Positions 18,839 to 28,200 of a stretch of 64,000 nt of DNA are shown piece after piece. How positions within the stretch are numbered: the stretch's first letter is position 1; every line of letters begins with the position of its first letter. The DNA comes from Variovorax paradoxus. GTDB lineage: Bacteria > Pseudomonadota > Gammaproteobacteria > Burkholderiales > Burkholderiaceae_C. The stretch spans positions 1 through 64,000 of the forward strand of contig NZ_JAUSRN010000020.1 of assembly GCF_030811855.1 (NCBI RefSeq), given 5' to 3'. The notes beneath the pieces were generated by a model. That model was not told where the DNA came from and did no database searches. It worked only from the letters and a program-made list of their open reading frames with translations. The position numbers and the translations under genes are program-made.

Positions 18839-19987
18839 TCAGGGCGCGGGCAGCTGCCTTGGCCAGAGGGCCCAGAGCCGCAGCGGCTGGTTCATGCTGG
18901 CGGCCAGACGGCCGGCGTCGGCGCCGGTGCCGGCGAAGTAGTCGGCACGCACCGCCCCGAGGATGGCGCTGCCGGTGTCCTGCGCCACCACCAGCTTCTG
19001 CAATTGCGCCGCAGGCCCGCTCGACGCGAGCCACACCGGCGTGCCGTAGGGAATGCTCTCGCGGTCGACCGCGATGGAGCGCCCCGCCGTCAGCGGCACG
19101 CCCTGCGCACCGCGAGGGCCGAAGGCCGCATCGACCTCGCTCAGGGTTTCTTCCCGGAAGAACACGTAGCGCGGATTGCTCCACAAGAGCTGCGACACGC
19201 GCTGCGGGTTCTGCGCCGCCCAGGCCTTGGTGTCGTCGGGCCATTTGCCGACCTTGGCCACGCCCTGCGAGATCAGCCATTGCTGCACGCTTTTGTAGGG
19301 CTGCTCATTGGTGGCAGAGAACGCCACGCGCACGGTGCGCTGCACGCCGTTGGCTTCGGTGATGCGAAGCCGCCCGGAGCCCTGGATGTGCAGCATCAGC
19401 GCATCGATGGGGTCGGCCATCCATGCGATCTCGCGGCCACGCAGCGCCGCCTGCGCCTCGGGCAGGGTCTCGATCTCCTGCCGGGTATACCAGGCGCGGC
19501 GCGGCACCAGCCCCTCAGGCGCCTGGTAGATCGGAACGTTGAAAGTAGCCGTGGGCACGCGGGAGGCCTCGTACACCGGCTCGTAATAGCTCGTGAGCTT
19601 GCCCTCGCTCGAACCCGCGAGCGATTCGACCCGGTAGGGCTGCAGCCGGTCCGTCATCCACTGGCGCTGCTCTTCCGGCGTTGCGATGGCCAGTTGGCGT
19701 ACGTCGCGGCACAGCGGCGCAAACGCGGCGTTGGGCCGCACGCAGTTGGCGAGCAGCGCAATCCAGGCTTCGTGCAGCGGATCCTCGCCGAAGCCCGGCA
19801 GTTCCGCCCAGCCGACGGGCACCCATCGGCTCTTGGGATGCGTCAGCGATCCGGTCAGCGGACCGAGCTCGCGCGGGGGCGTGGCGGCGGGCCGCGTCGA
19901 AGTGTCGGGGGCCCTGGGGGCCATCGAGCAGCCGGCCAGCGTTGCTACGATCGCGAGCCCAACCAGCCACTGGAGTCCATTTCTCAT
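18839..19987 (-). CDS. mltA: Membrane-bound lytic murein transglycosylase A
   Basis: A 382-residue outer-membrane lipoprotein. The signal peptide 'MRNGLQWLVGLAIVATLAGC' ends in a lipobox. The MltA domain follows ('TSYYEPVYEASR', 'PDALMLHIQGSGRLRI'-like region), with the 3D domain near the C-terminus ('VVAQDTGSAILGAVRADYF', carrying the catalytic-type Asp residues). It cleaves peptidoglycan glycan strands to form 1,6-anhydromuramic ends. The ATG at 19987 gives an ideal short n-region but has no good ribosome site; an upstream ATG at 20032 is the alternative. Its start codon overlaps that of a divergent small gene. Confidence 0.88.
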   Translation of the reverse strand: MRNGLQWLVGLAIVATLAGCSMAPRAPDTSTRPAATPPRELGPLTGSLTHPKSRWVPVGWAELPGFGEDPLHEAWIALLANCVRPNAAFAPLCRDVRQLAIATPEEQRQWMTDRLQPYRVESLAGSSEGKLTSYYEPVYEASRVPTATFNVPIYQAPEGLVPRRAWYTRQEIETLPEAQAALRGREIAWMADPIDALMLHIQGSGRLRITEANGVQRTVRVAFSATNEQPYKSVQQWLISQGVAKVGKWPDDTKAWAAQNPQRVSQLLWSNPRYVFFREETLSEVDAAFGPRGAQGVPLTAGRSIAVDRESIPYGTPVWLASSGPAAQLQKLVVAQDTGSAILGAVRADYFAGTGADAGRLAASMNQPLRLWALWPRQLPAP

Positions 19988-20153
19988 GGGTTTGATTTTG
20001 CTTGAAGCCCTCGGGGCCGGGCTCGTGTTCATCCTGATCGTCTGGTGGACCATGTTCTCGGGTCGAAAAAAAGGCGAGCTGCACGACGAGGACGAGACCG
20101 CCGGCAACGACGCGAACAACTCGGACGAAAAGAATCCCCCGCCAAAAGCGTGA
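19986..20153 (+). CDS. 55-residue single-pass membrane protein of unknown function
   Basis: The predicted product begins 'MGLILLEALGAGLVFILIVW' and continues with 'WTMFSGRKKGELHDEDE'. It thus has one hydrophobic helix (residues 2-24), a short basic segment and a charged tail. A GGAG lies 10 nt before the ATG at 19986. I consider it a real small gene because of this sensible topology and because similar short proteins ending in a 'WWTMFSGR' motif are familiar to me from related bacteria. The start codon overlaps the mltA start on the other strand. The function is unknown. Confidence 0.55.
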   Translation: MGLILLEALGAGLVFILIVWWTMFSGRKKGELHDEDETAGNDANNSDEKNPPPKA

Positions 20154-20348
20154 ATTCGTCGCGTAGCCCAAAGCCGCCGCCGAATGTCGGAAAACAGGCC
20201 CCCAGCTATTACTTTAGTAGCAATCATCGTAGCATACACGGGGCTTTGCAGAAGGTTTACCCCTTTCCTCCACACCAGGAAAGCCGTACCATCGCGAGCT
20301 TGCCGACGCTAAGCTGTCCCGCCTGATTCAACCTTGAAAGGGATTGCA

Positions 20349-21008
20349 ATGAAAAAGTTCGTACTCGCTACCACCGCTGCCGCTCTCGTCCTCTCTGGAT
20401 GTGCCGGAGGCATGACCGACACCCAGCGCAACACCGGCATCGGCGCCGGCATTGGCGCATTGGGTGGCGCCGCCATTGGCTCCGCCACCGGCGGCAACCG
20501 CGGTGCTATCGGCACCGGTGCCGTGGTCGGGGCTGCTGCGGGCGCACTCGGCGGCTACCTGTGGTCCCAGCGCATGGAAAACCAGAAGCGCCAGATGGAA
20601 GCCGCAACCCAGGGCACCGGCATTGCCGTCACGCAAACGCCTAACAACGAGCTCAAGCTCCAGATCCCAAGCGATGTGTCCTTCGACGTGGGCCGTGCGA
20701 ACATCAAATCCAACTTTGCGCCGGTGCTCGACCAATTTGCGAACGGCCTGCGCAACAACCCGAATGCCGAGGTGCGCATCATCGGCCACACCGACAGCAC
20801 CGGCTCCGACGCCGTCAACAACCCGCTGTCGGTGGACCGCGCCCAGAGCACGCGCGACTACCTGGTGGCGCGCGGTGTAAGCGCCGCGGCCTTCCGCATC
20901 GAAGGCCGCGGCTCGCACGAGCCAATTGCCGACAACAACAGCGACGCCGGCCGGGCACAGAACCGCCGCGTCGAAATCTACGTGGGTGAGCGCGCGCCGC
21001 GAGGCTGA
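20349..21008 (+). CDS. OmpA family lipoprotein with glycine-zipper segment
   Basis: A 219-residue envelope protein. The signal peptide ends in lipobox 'LSGC' (Cys at about 18). Residues 30-80 form a Gly-zipper region ('GIGAGIGALGGAAIGSATGG'), followed by a C-terminal OmpA peptidoglycan-binding domain of about 110 residues with 'NPLSVDRAQSTRDYLVARGV' and 'AGRAQNRRVEIYV'. It resembles YiaD-type proteins that anchor the outer membrane to peptidoglycan. The ATG at 20349 is preceded by GAAAGGGA. A paralogue lies 109 nt downstream. Confidence 0.88.
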   Translation: MKKFVLATTAAALVLSGCAGGMTDTQRNTGIGAGIGALGGAAIGSATGGNRGAIGTGAVVGAAAGALGGYLWSQRMENQKRQMEAATQGTGIAVTQTPNNELKLQIPSDVSFDVGRANIKSNFAPVLDQFANGLRNNPNAEVRIIGHTDSTGSDAVNNPLSVDRAQSTRDYLVARGVSAAAFRIEGRGSHEPIADNNSDAGRAQNRRVEIYVGERAPRG

Positions 21009-21117
21009 TCGCCATCGACAGATAAAAGACAAAACAAAAAAAGAAGAAGCCGGTCGGGCGGGAGCGGCCGGCGCCCATTGCCATCGTTTCAATGTTGTTC
21101 ATTCAGAGGGAAAACTC

Positions 21118-21681
21118 ATGAGGAAGTTTGTTGTTTCGGGTGCGGCTGCGGCCGCATTGTTCGTTGTGGGCTGCGCCTCGCAATCGCCCGCGCCGGGATC
21201 GGCCGCCGCACCGGCCGCACAGGCCGCCGCGCCAGCCAACAGCTGGACCGCGCGCCTGGCCTCGCTCAAGACCGAGCTCGAAAGCTCGACCAAGGGCACG
21301 GGCGTGGTGATCGAGCAGACCACGGACAACCAGCTGCATCTCGTGATTCCCAATGAACTGTCGTTCGACGTGGGCCGCGCCAACGTGAAGCGCAACCTCG
21401 CCCAGGTGCTCGACAAGGCCGCCGAAGGCCTGCGCAGCGCCACTGCGGCCAGCGTGCGCGTGGTGGGCCACACGGACAACACTGGCAGCGAAGAAGGCAA
21501 CGAACGCCTCTCGGTGAGCCGCGCTGACAGCGTGCGCAACCACCTGGTGGGCCGCGGCGTTTCGACCACGGCCATCACCACCGACGGCCGCGGTTCGCGC
21601 GAACCCCTGGCCGACAACAGCACGCCGGCCGGCCGTGCGCAAAACCGCCGCGTCGAGATCTTCGTAGCGGAAAAGGTCTGA
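21118..21681 (+). CDS. OmpA family lipoprotein, second copy
   Basis: A 187-residue protein with lipobox 'VVGC' (Cys at about 19), a short Ala/Pro-rich linker and a C-terminal OmpA-like domain ('NELSFDVGRANVKRNLAQVL', 'ERLSVSRADSVRNHLVGRGV', 'AGRAQNRRVEIFV'). It is clearly paralogous to the preceding gene but has replaced the Gly-zipper with the Ala/Pro linker. Probable function is non-covalent attachment of the outer membrane to peptidoglycan. It converges with the response-regulator gene, with only 4 nt between the two stops. Confidence 0.88.
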   Translation: MRKFVVSGAAAAALFVVGCASQSPAPGSAAAPAAQAAAPANSWTARLASLKTELESSTKGTGVVIEQTTDNQLHLVIPNELSFDVGRANVKRNLAQVLDKAAEGLRSATAASVRVVGHTDNTGSEEGNERLSVSRADSVRNHLVGRGVSTTAITTDGRGSREPLADNSTPAGRAQNRRVEIFVAEKV

Positions 21682-21685
21682 TCTT

Positions 21686-22312
21686 CTAGAGATCCCGCAG
21701 GCGGTTGGCCAGCTCGACCGCCGATTTCACTTCCATCTTGTCGAACACGCGCGCGCGGTGGACCTCCACCGTGCGCACGCTGATGGCCAGCTGATCGGCA
21801 ATCAGCTTGTTGGGCAAGCCCTCGACCACGAGCCGCATCACGTCGCGCTCGCGCTCGGTCAGATCGGCAACGCGGCCCGCCAGGCTTTTTCGCGCGCGCT
21901 GCACCTCCAAAGCGCTGAGCGAGGCACCCAGCGCCTGCTCGATGCGGTCGACCAAGGCGTTGTCGGAGAAGGGCTTCTCGCAGAAATCGAAGGCGCCGCG
22001 CTTCACCGCATCGACCGCCGTCGGCACGTCGGCGTGGCCGGTCAGAAAGATCACCGGCATGGCGTCCAGCAGGCCGCGCTCCGCGAGCCGGTCGAACAGC
22101 ACCAGGCCGCTGGTGCCGGGCATGCGCACGTCCAGCAGCAGGCACAGCGGCTGCTCGGGCAGCGGGCCCTCGGCCAGGCGCTGCTCGAAGGCTTCGGCGC
22201 TGGCGAAGTGTTCGCTTTCGAGGCGACGCGAACGCAGCAGCCACGCCAGCGCCTCGCGCACGCTGGCGTCGTCGTCCACGATGAAGATGAGACCGTCGAT
22301 CAGCGGTTGCAT
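21686..22312 (-). CDS. FixJ/NarL-type response regulator
   Basis: A 208-residue response regulator. The receiver domain (residues 8-125) has the acidic pair 'IFIVDDDAS', the phospho-acceptor Asp in 'LLLDVRMPGTSGLVLF', the Thr in 'FLTGHADV' and the Lys in 'FCEKPFSD'. A LuxR-type helix-turn-helix follows ('LTERERDVMRLVVEGLPNKL', 'SVRTVEVHRARVFDKM'). It lies 37 nt downstream of the sensor kinase gene on the same strand and forms a two-component system with it. Target genes are unknown. Confidence 0.92.
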   Translation of the reverse strand: MQPLIDGLIFIVDDDASVREALAWLLRSRRLESEHFASAEAFEQRLAEGPLPEQPLCLLLDVRMPGTSGLVLFDRLAERGLLDAMPVIFLTGHADVPTAVDAVKRGAFDFCEKPFSDNALVDRIEQALGASLSALEVQRARKSLAGRVADLTERERDVMRLVVEGLPNKLIADQLAISVRTVEVHRARVFDKMEVKSAVELANRLRDL

Positions 22313-22349
22313 ATCGATTCCAGAAACGAGCGCGAAGCCTTGGGGTGAG

Positions 22350-24398
22350 TCATGTACTCGGCAGGGTAAATCGGAACACGGTGCCTCGGGGAGAGTTGGG
22401 CTCGAACATGAGCACGCCGCCATGCTGCTCCACCACGGTACGGCACAGGCTGAGGCCCAGCCCCATGCCATCCGGCCGCGTGGTGAAAAAAGGAGTGAAG
22501 AGGCGGCCCGCCACTTCTTCGCTGATGCCGCTGCCGAAGTCGGCAACTGAAAATTCGAGCCAGCGCCGCGCGTCCTCCGCGCCCGGGCCGCCGACGGCCA
22601 CCACGCGCGCCACGCGCAGCCGCAGAACGCGGCCGCCGGCGCTGTCCGCCGTGTCCATCGCCTGCATCCCGTTGCGCGCCAGGTTCAGCAGCACCTGCTC
22701 GACCAGCGTGCGGTCGCACATGGCCCTGGGCAGTCCGTCTTCGAGCGCCACCTCGATGTTCACGCCCAGCTTGCGCGCTTGCAGCCGCACCAGCGGCAGC
22801 ACCGCATCGATCAGCGCCTGCGGCGCCACGGCCTCGCGCGTGCGGTCACGCCGGCGCACGAAGTCATGCACGCTGCGGATCACCTGGCCGGCGCGGTCGG
22901 CCTGCTCGGCAATGCGCCGCACCGCCATGGCCACCTCGGCCTGCTCGCCCTTGGCGTGCGGGCCCAGCATGTTGAGCGACCCGGTCGCATAGCTGGCAAT
23001 GGCGGCCAGGGGCTGGGTAAGTTCGTGGCTCAGGAGCGACGCCATTTCACCGACGGTGGCAAGCCGCGCGCTGGCCTGCAGGCGCTCCTGGCTGGCGCGC
23101 GAGAGTTCCTCGATGCGGCGCTGTTCGCTGATGTCGATGAAGGCGCTCATCCACCCGGTCTGCACGCGATGCGCGTTGATCAGCGGGGCCTCGAAGATGA
23201 GCACCGGAAAACGCGTGCCGTCCTTGCGCATGAAGACCGACTCGAAGCCTTCGCGCGGCGGCATGCCGCCGGCCAAGCGCCGCGCCTGTCGCTGCTGGTA
23301 TTCGTGCGCCAGCTCGGTCGGCCAGTAAGGCGCCTCGATCGATTCGCCGCTGCCGGCCATCAGCTCCTCGGGGCTGAAGCCGACCATTTCGCAGAAGGCG
23401 GGATTCACGTAGGTGATGCGCCCCTGCAGGTCGCGCGCGCGCAGGCCGGTGATGACCGAATCTTCCATCGCCTTGCGGAAAGCCAGCGCGTCGGCCAGGT
23501 CGCGCTCGGCGCGCAGCCGGCGGCGCGTGTCGCGCGCCAGCAGCACCAGCACCGACACCAGCGCAATCGAGATGGCCGTGACCAGCGCGGTCAGCACGTT
23601 GGGGAAAAGATCGGGCGCGGCACGCCAGCCGTCGACGCGCAGCATCAGCGCGGCGCCGGGCAGGTCGATCAGCTGCTGCGAAGTGAAAACGCGGGTGCCC
23701 GTTCGGCGCGAGGTGCCGAGCGCCACCAGCCGCGTGCCGTCGGCTTCGGTGAAAGCCACCTCCTGGCCGCGCGTGAGCGTGGGGCCGACGAGTTCGATGA
23801 GCGTGTCGCGCAGCGAATAGCTGGCCACCAGGAAGCCGCCCGCGTCGATAGGCACGCAGAGCTCCATCACCTCGACACCTCCGCCGCCGAGGATCGGCAC
23901 GTAGTGGCTCGGCGAATAGGCCGGTGCGCCAAGCTTGCGCGCGGCCGCGCAGGCCAAGGCCACATCGGACTGGTCTGCGCCGCGGCTCTCCTCGTCGATC
24001 AGGCGCATGCGATAGGGCGTGTTGACGGCCTCCAGCGGGCGCAGCGCGGCATCGCGCCACTCGAGCCGGAGCCACTCGCGGTGCTCGCGCAGCAAGCTGG
24101 CGGCGGCTTCCGGCCAGCGCGTAGGGTCCATGCCCGAGACCTGCGTGGCGCGCAGGCTTTGTGCATTGCGCTGGAGGCCAATGCGCAGGTCGGACACCGC
24201 GTCGGCCGTGTCGCGGTCGAGCGTCGCCTGCACCTGCTCCACCTCGTGCCGCCCGGCGAGCCACACCACGGTGATCAGCAGCGCCGACACCAGGACGGCC
24301 AGGATCAGCCAAAGAAACCAGCGCTGCCACAGCGAGCGCAGGCGCGCGAACGCGGACAGCGCCCATCGCGGCGGTGCGACTTGCAAGGCACTCTCCAT
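22350..24398 (-). CDS. PAS-domain sensor histidine kinase, two-pass membrane protein
   Basis: A 682-residue sensor kinase. One membrane helix is at about residues 28-50 and a second at about 285-310, enclosing a periplasmic sensing domain of about 235 residues. A PAS domain follows ('YVNPAFCEMVGFSPEELMAG', 'VFMRKDGTRFPVLIF'), then HisKA with the phospho-His in 'SLLSHELTQPLAAIASYATG' and HATPase_c with 'FGSGISEEV' and 'GMGLGLSLCRTVVEQHGG'. The arrangement matches FixL/DctB-type kinases. The signal is unknown, and no transporter gene is adjacent to suggest one. It precedes and probably phosphorylates the FixJ-type regulator. Confidence 0.92.
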   Translation of the reverse strand: MESALQVAPPRWALSAFARLRSLWQRWFLWLILAVLVSALLITVVWLAGRHEVEQVQATLDRDTADAVSDLRIGLQRNAQSLRATQVSGMDPTRWPEAAASLLREHREWLRLEWRDAALRPLEAVNTPYRMRLIDEESRGADQSDVALACAAARKLGAPAYSPSHYVPILGGGGVEVMELCVPIDAGGFLVASYSLRDTLIELVGPTLTRGQEVAFTEADGTRLVALGTSRRTGTRVFTSQQLIDLPGAALMLRVDGWRAAPDLFPNVLTALVTAISIALVSVLVLLARDTRRRLRAERDLADALAFRKAMEDSVITGLRARDLQGRITYVNPAFCEMVGFSPEELMAGSGESIEAPYWPTELAHEYQQRQARRLAGGMPPREGFESVFMRKDGTRFPVLIFEAPLINAHRVQTGWMSAFIDISEQRRIEELSRASQERLQASARLATVGEMASLLSHELTQPLAAIASYATGSLNMLGPHAKGEQAEVAMAVRRIAEQADRAGQVIRSVHDFVRRRDRTREAVAPQALIDAVLPLVRLQARKLGVNIEVALEDGLPRAMCDRTLVEQVLLNLARNGMQAMDTADSAGGRVLRLRVARVVAVGGPGAEDARRWLEFSVADFGSGISEEVAGRLFTPFFTTRPDGMGLGLSLCRTVVEQHGGVLMFEPNSPRGTVFRFTLPST

Positions 24399-24400
24399 CG

Positions 24401-25216
24401 CTAGAGAACGCTGTGCGAGAGAACCGGCAGCTGGCCGCGCATGCGCTCGACCTGTCCGGCCTCGATGTCGAACAGCACCACGCCTTCGTCGCTGGCCTGC
24501 TGCGCCACCACGGCGCCCCAGGGGTCGACGATCATCGATTGGCCCCATGTGTGGCGACCGTTCTCGTGCGTGCCGCCCTGAGCGGGCGCAACCACCCACG
24601 CCAGGTTCTCGATCGCGCGGGCACGCAGCAGCACCTCCCAATGCGCGGCGCCGGTGGTGCGGGTAAAGGCACTGGGCACCAGCAGCAGCTCGGCACCCTG
24701 CCTGGCCAACGCGCGGTAGAGCTCGGGAAAGCGCAGGTCATAGCAGACGCTCATGCCCACGCGCCAGCGGTGGCCGTCGCGGGAAGGCAGGTCGAACACC
24801 ACGGGCTTCGCACCCGGCGCGATCACGCGGCGCTCGTCGTAGCGCTCGGTGCCGTTGTCGAAATAGAACAGGTGAATCTTGTCGTAGCGCGCCACGCACT
24901 GGCCATCGGGCGAATAGCACAGCGAACTGTTGAACACGTGCTCCGCGTCGGTCGTCTCGATGGGCAGCGTGCCGCCGACGATCCAGAGCCCGAACTCGCG
25001 TGCCGCGTCAGCAAGAAAGCCCTGCACGGTGCCGGTCCCGGCGGTTTCGCGCAGGCCCAGCTTGTCGGTGTCTCGCGCGCCCATCATGCAGAAATACTCG
25101 GGCAGCACCGCCAGCTCGGCGCCTGCCTCGGCCGCTTGCGCGAGCAGGCCGTGGGCGCGTGCGAGGTTGGCTTCGCGGGCGATGGCCGACACCATCTGAA
25201 TGGCTGCGACTTTCAT
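24401..25216 (-). CDS. Carbon-nitrogen hydrolase, Nit1-like amidase
   Basis: A 271-residue nitrilase-superfamily enzyme. The Glu-Lys-Cys catalytic triad is visible in 'LAVLPEYFCMMG' (Glu 40), 'ARYDKIHLFYFDNG' and 'VGMSVCYDLRFPELYRAL'. The last motif and the 'HLFYFD' region place it near Nit1/NitFhit, whose members act as deaminated-glutathione amidases (metabolite repair). The start at 25216 overlaps the yhdP stop (ATGA), so it is co-translated with the envelope protein gene, an order often seen in betaproteobacteria. Cytoplasmic. Confidence 0.85.
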   Translation of the reverse strand: MKVAAIQMVSAIAREANLARAHGLLAQAAEAGAELAVLPEYFCMMGARDTDKLGLRETAGTGTVQGFLADAAREFGLWIVGGTLPIETTDAEHVFNSSLCYSPDGQCVARYDKIHLFYFDNGTERYDERRVIAPGAKPVVFDLPSRDGHRWRVGMSVCYDLRFPELYRALARQGAELLLVPSAFTRTTGAAHWEVLLRARAIENLAWVVAPAQGGTHENGRHTWGQSMIVDPWGAVVAQQASDEGVVLFDIEAGQVERMRGQLPVLSHSVL

Positions 25217-28200
25217 TGCGTGGTCTCCGTTTTCTTGCCTTCGCCGCCCGCGGCTGGCGCTGCGGGCAGAGCCGAGGCATTGGGCACGATGGATCGTCGT
25301 GGCACCTTGGCGATCTTGGGGTCGGCCCAGGTGCCTTCGATGTGGAACTCTTGCGTGGCGGCGGTGGCGAGCGGTTTGCTCAGCACCCACTGCGCGAGGA
25401 AGGTGCCCAGGCCGATCGCCGGGTTGATGGCGGTGGCCACCAGCGCGGCGGTGCCGGCGTTGATTTCGGGCACCACCACCACGCGCAGGTCTTGCGTCTC
25501 GCGCACGATGTCGGCCGAGCCGTCCATCAGCGCGGCGGCGTTGACGCCCTTCATCTGCAGGTTGTTGGTGCTCGCAATGCCGTTGGTAATTTTCGCGTCG
25601 CCGCGGATGAAGTCGAAGGCAAAGCCCTGGCTGAATACATCGCGGAAATCCAGCGTAAGCCGGCGCGGCAGCGCCTGCAGGCTCAGCACGCCGAGCAGCT
25701 TGGCCAGGCCGGGGTCGGCCTTGAGGAACTGGCCGGATTCGACGTTGACCTGGATCTGCCCGCCCAGGCTCGGGTAATCGAGCGAGAACGGCGAGCCGCG
25801 CCAATGAACGTCGCCCTCGAGCCGCCCGCTGCCGCGCCGCAGGACGCCAGGCATGCCGAAGCGCGTGAGCAGGTTGCCGGCGTCCGCAATGTCGAGCGTG
25901 AAGGTCATCGCCGTGCGGCGCCGCTCGGAGCGTCCGGGCGTGGTGACCGAGCTCGCGGCCCACGTGCCCTTGGCCGTGAAGTTTGCCTCGGGCATGGTGA
26001 AGCTCAGCTTGTTGAGCAGCCATTCGCGGCCCGCGCCGCCGCGGTTGACGGCGTCGATCTCGGCGCGGCCCAGGCGCTTGCCCAGCAGTTCGAAGTCGTC
26101 GACGACGATGTCCAGCGCCGGCAGCGTGCCGGGCTCCTCGTCGAGCAGCGTTTCGACCTGCGTCGCCTCGGCCGGCGCAATCTTGAGCCGCGCAAGCCGC
26201 GCATAGAGCCGTCCGGCCTGCGTGTGGCGGTACTCCGCGTAGCCGCTGAGTTCCGAGGCATCGATGTTGGCGCGCCAGAGCGTCCCCTCGCGCGTGCCGC
26301 CGAGCACCACGTTGTGCAGCGTGCGGCCCGCAATGCCGAGCTGCTGCGCGCGCACCGCGATGCGCGTGGGCACGTAGCTCATGGCCGCGTCCTCGGTGCC
26401 GGCCGGCGCCTCGGCCGCACCGGCGCCTGTGCCGGTGTCGCCAACGAGAGCCTGCCATGCCGGCATGTCGAGCTTGGCGATGTTGACGTTGGCCGTCACG
26501 CCCCTTTCGGGCACGCTGGCGGTTTCGCCGGGCGCCAGCCCGATGGCGACGCTCCCGCGCAGCACGCGCGCATCGGCACCTGAAATGTCGCGCACATACT
26601 GGACCGCGCCGATGCGGCCGAGCTCCATCGAGAGCTGGTCCTGCACCGCGACCGCAACACCCGCGCGGTTTTCGCGCTGCAACACCTTCTTCTCGATGCG
26701 CAGCGGCATCTGCTCGTCGGCCGATTTCACCAGGGGTGCAGGCAGCTGCAAGGCCAAGCCCTGCAGCGTGCTGGTGACGGAAAACTCGGGTGCACCGTCG
26801 CGCATCGAAAAGGTGGCCGCGTAGGGCGTGCTGCCGGTGGCCTTGGCCGCGATTCGGGTGAGCCACTCGGCCTCGCGCGCACTGCGCAGGCCCTCGGCCG
26901 TGGCGGTGCCCTGCGCCTTCAGCGCCACTTCGCGGTTGGCACCGGCAAAGCGGCCGCGGCCCTCGAGCCGAATGTCGCCGCCCAGCAGCCGGGCCTGGAC
27001 GCCGGCCAGCGAAAAACCAGTTTCAGTGAAGCTCACCGTGCCCTTGGCCTGGGTGAACGACGGCGCTTCGGGCACGAACTGCAGTTCGTTGTCGGACAGC
27101 GCAATGCTGGCCTGGACCTTGGCCGCGTCCAACGCGGCGAGCGGCAGTTCGAGGTGCAGGCGGTAGTCGGCCACGCCGGTGGCGCGTGCGCGGGACAGCG
27201 CCTCGCCGGTCTCGCCGGCCAGCGGCGCACCCACGCGCAGCAGTTCGCCCAGCGGCCCCTTAGCCTGCGCATCGAGGCGCAGCAGCGAGGCGTGGTGCGA
27301 CATGTCGGCAATCTGGGCCTCGGCCTTGGTGACCTCGATGCCCGACGCGCCGGCCAGCCGCCCGCGCGCATTGCGCACCAGCATGCCCGCGCGCTCGAAC
27401 ACGAGCTCGCCCGAAAGCCCGGTGAGCGGCGGCCAGACCGGTGCCGGCGTGCCGGGGCGGGCCGCAGGGCCGGCCGCCTTTGCTGCGGTCGACGCAGCAA
27501 TGGCCGACGTTGGCGGCACGTAGGCGTAGTTGACGTCGGCGACCTTGGCCACGATGCGGAACTCGCCCTTCTTCGGATCCATGAACGGCATGTCGCGCAG
27601 GTCGCCGCGCACGCGAAAGTCGACGCTGCTGGCCGTGCCCTTGGTGACCGCGCTGCGCACGTAGTCGCGCGTGTGCTGGGGAATTTCGAGCGGCAGGTAG
27701 CGGAACACGCGCGTGCCGTCGGCGCGCGTCAGCTTGCCCTGCAGGTCGAGCACGCCGGGGTAGCGCCCGCGCCCGGACGAGACGGCTGGATCGCTGGTGC
27801 GCCAGCTGGCCTCGGCCTCGCCCTCGGCGTCGGTATTGGCAAAGCGCAGCTTGGAGACCTGCAGCTGCGCGTTGCCCTTATCGAGCTTCCATTGCAGCTG
27901 GGCGGCGAGACGTTCGATCGGAATCACCGGCTCCTCGAACACGCCCGGAAACTCGAGCGTGCCCTGTGCGATCGACAGCGCTGCGGTGCCGCCAGTGTGG
28001 GTGGCCTCGAATTCGACCGTGGCGCCGCTCACGCCGGGCGAGCCGGCATGCGGGCGTTGCGGGCTCGATGCAGTGCCGCTCCCGGTGGGTGCGGCCGGCG
28101 CGGCGTTGGCACTTTGCGGCGGCGCCGGCTGCGATGCCACGCGCAGGCCACTGACCCGCCCCTTGGCCTGGTAGCGCTCGGGCGCGCCCAGCGACCCCTG

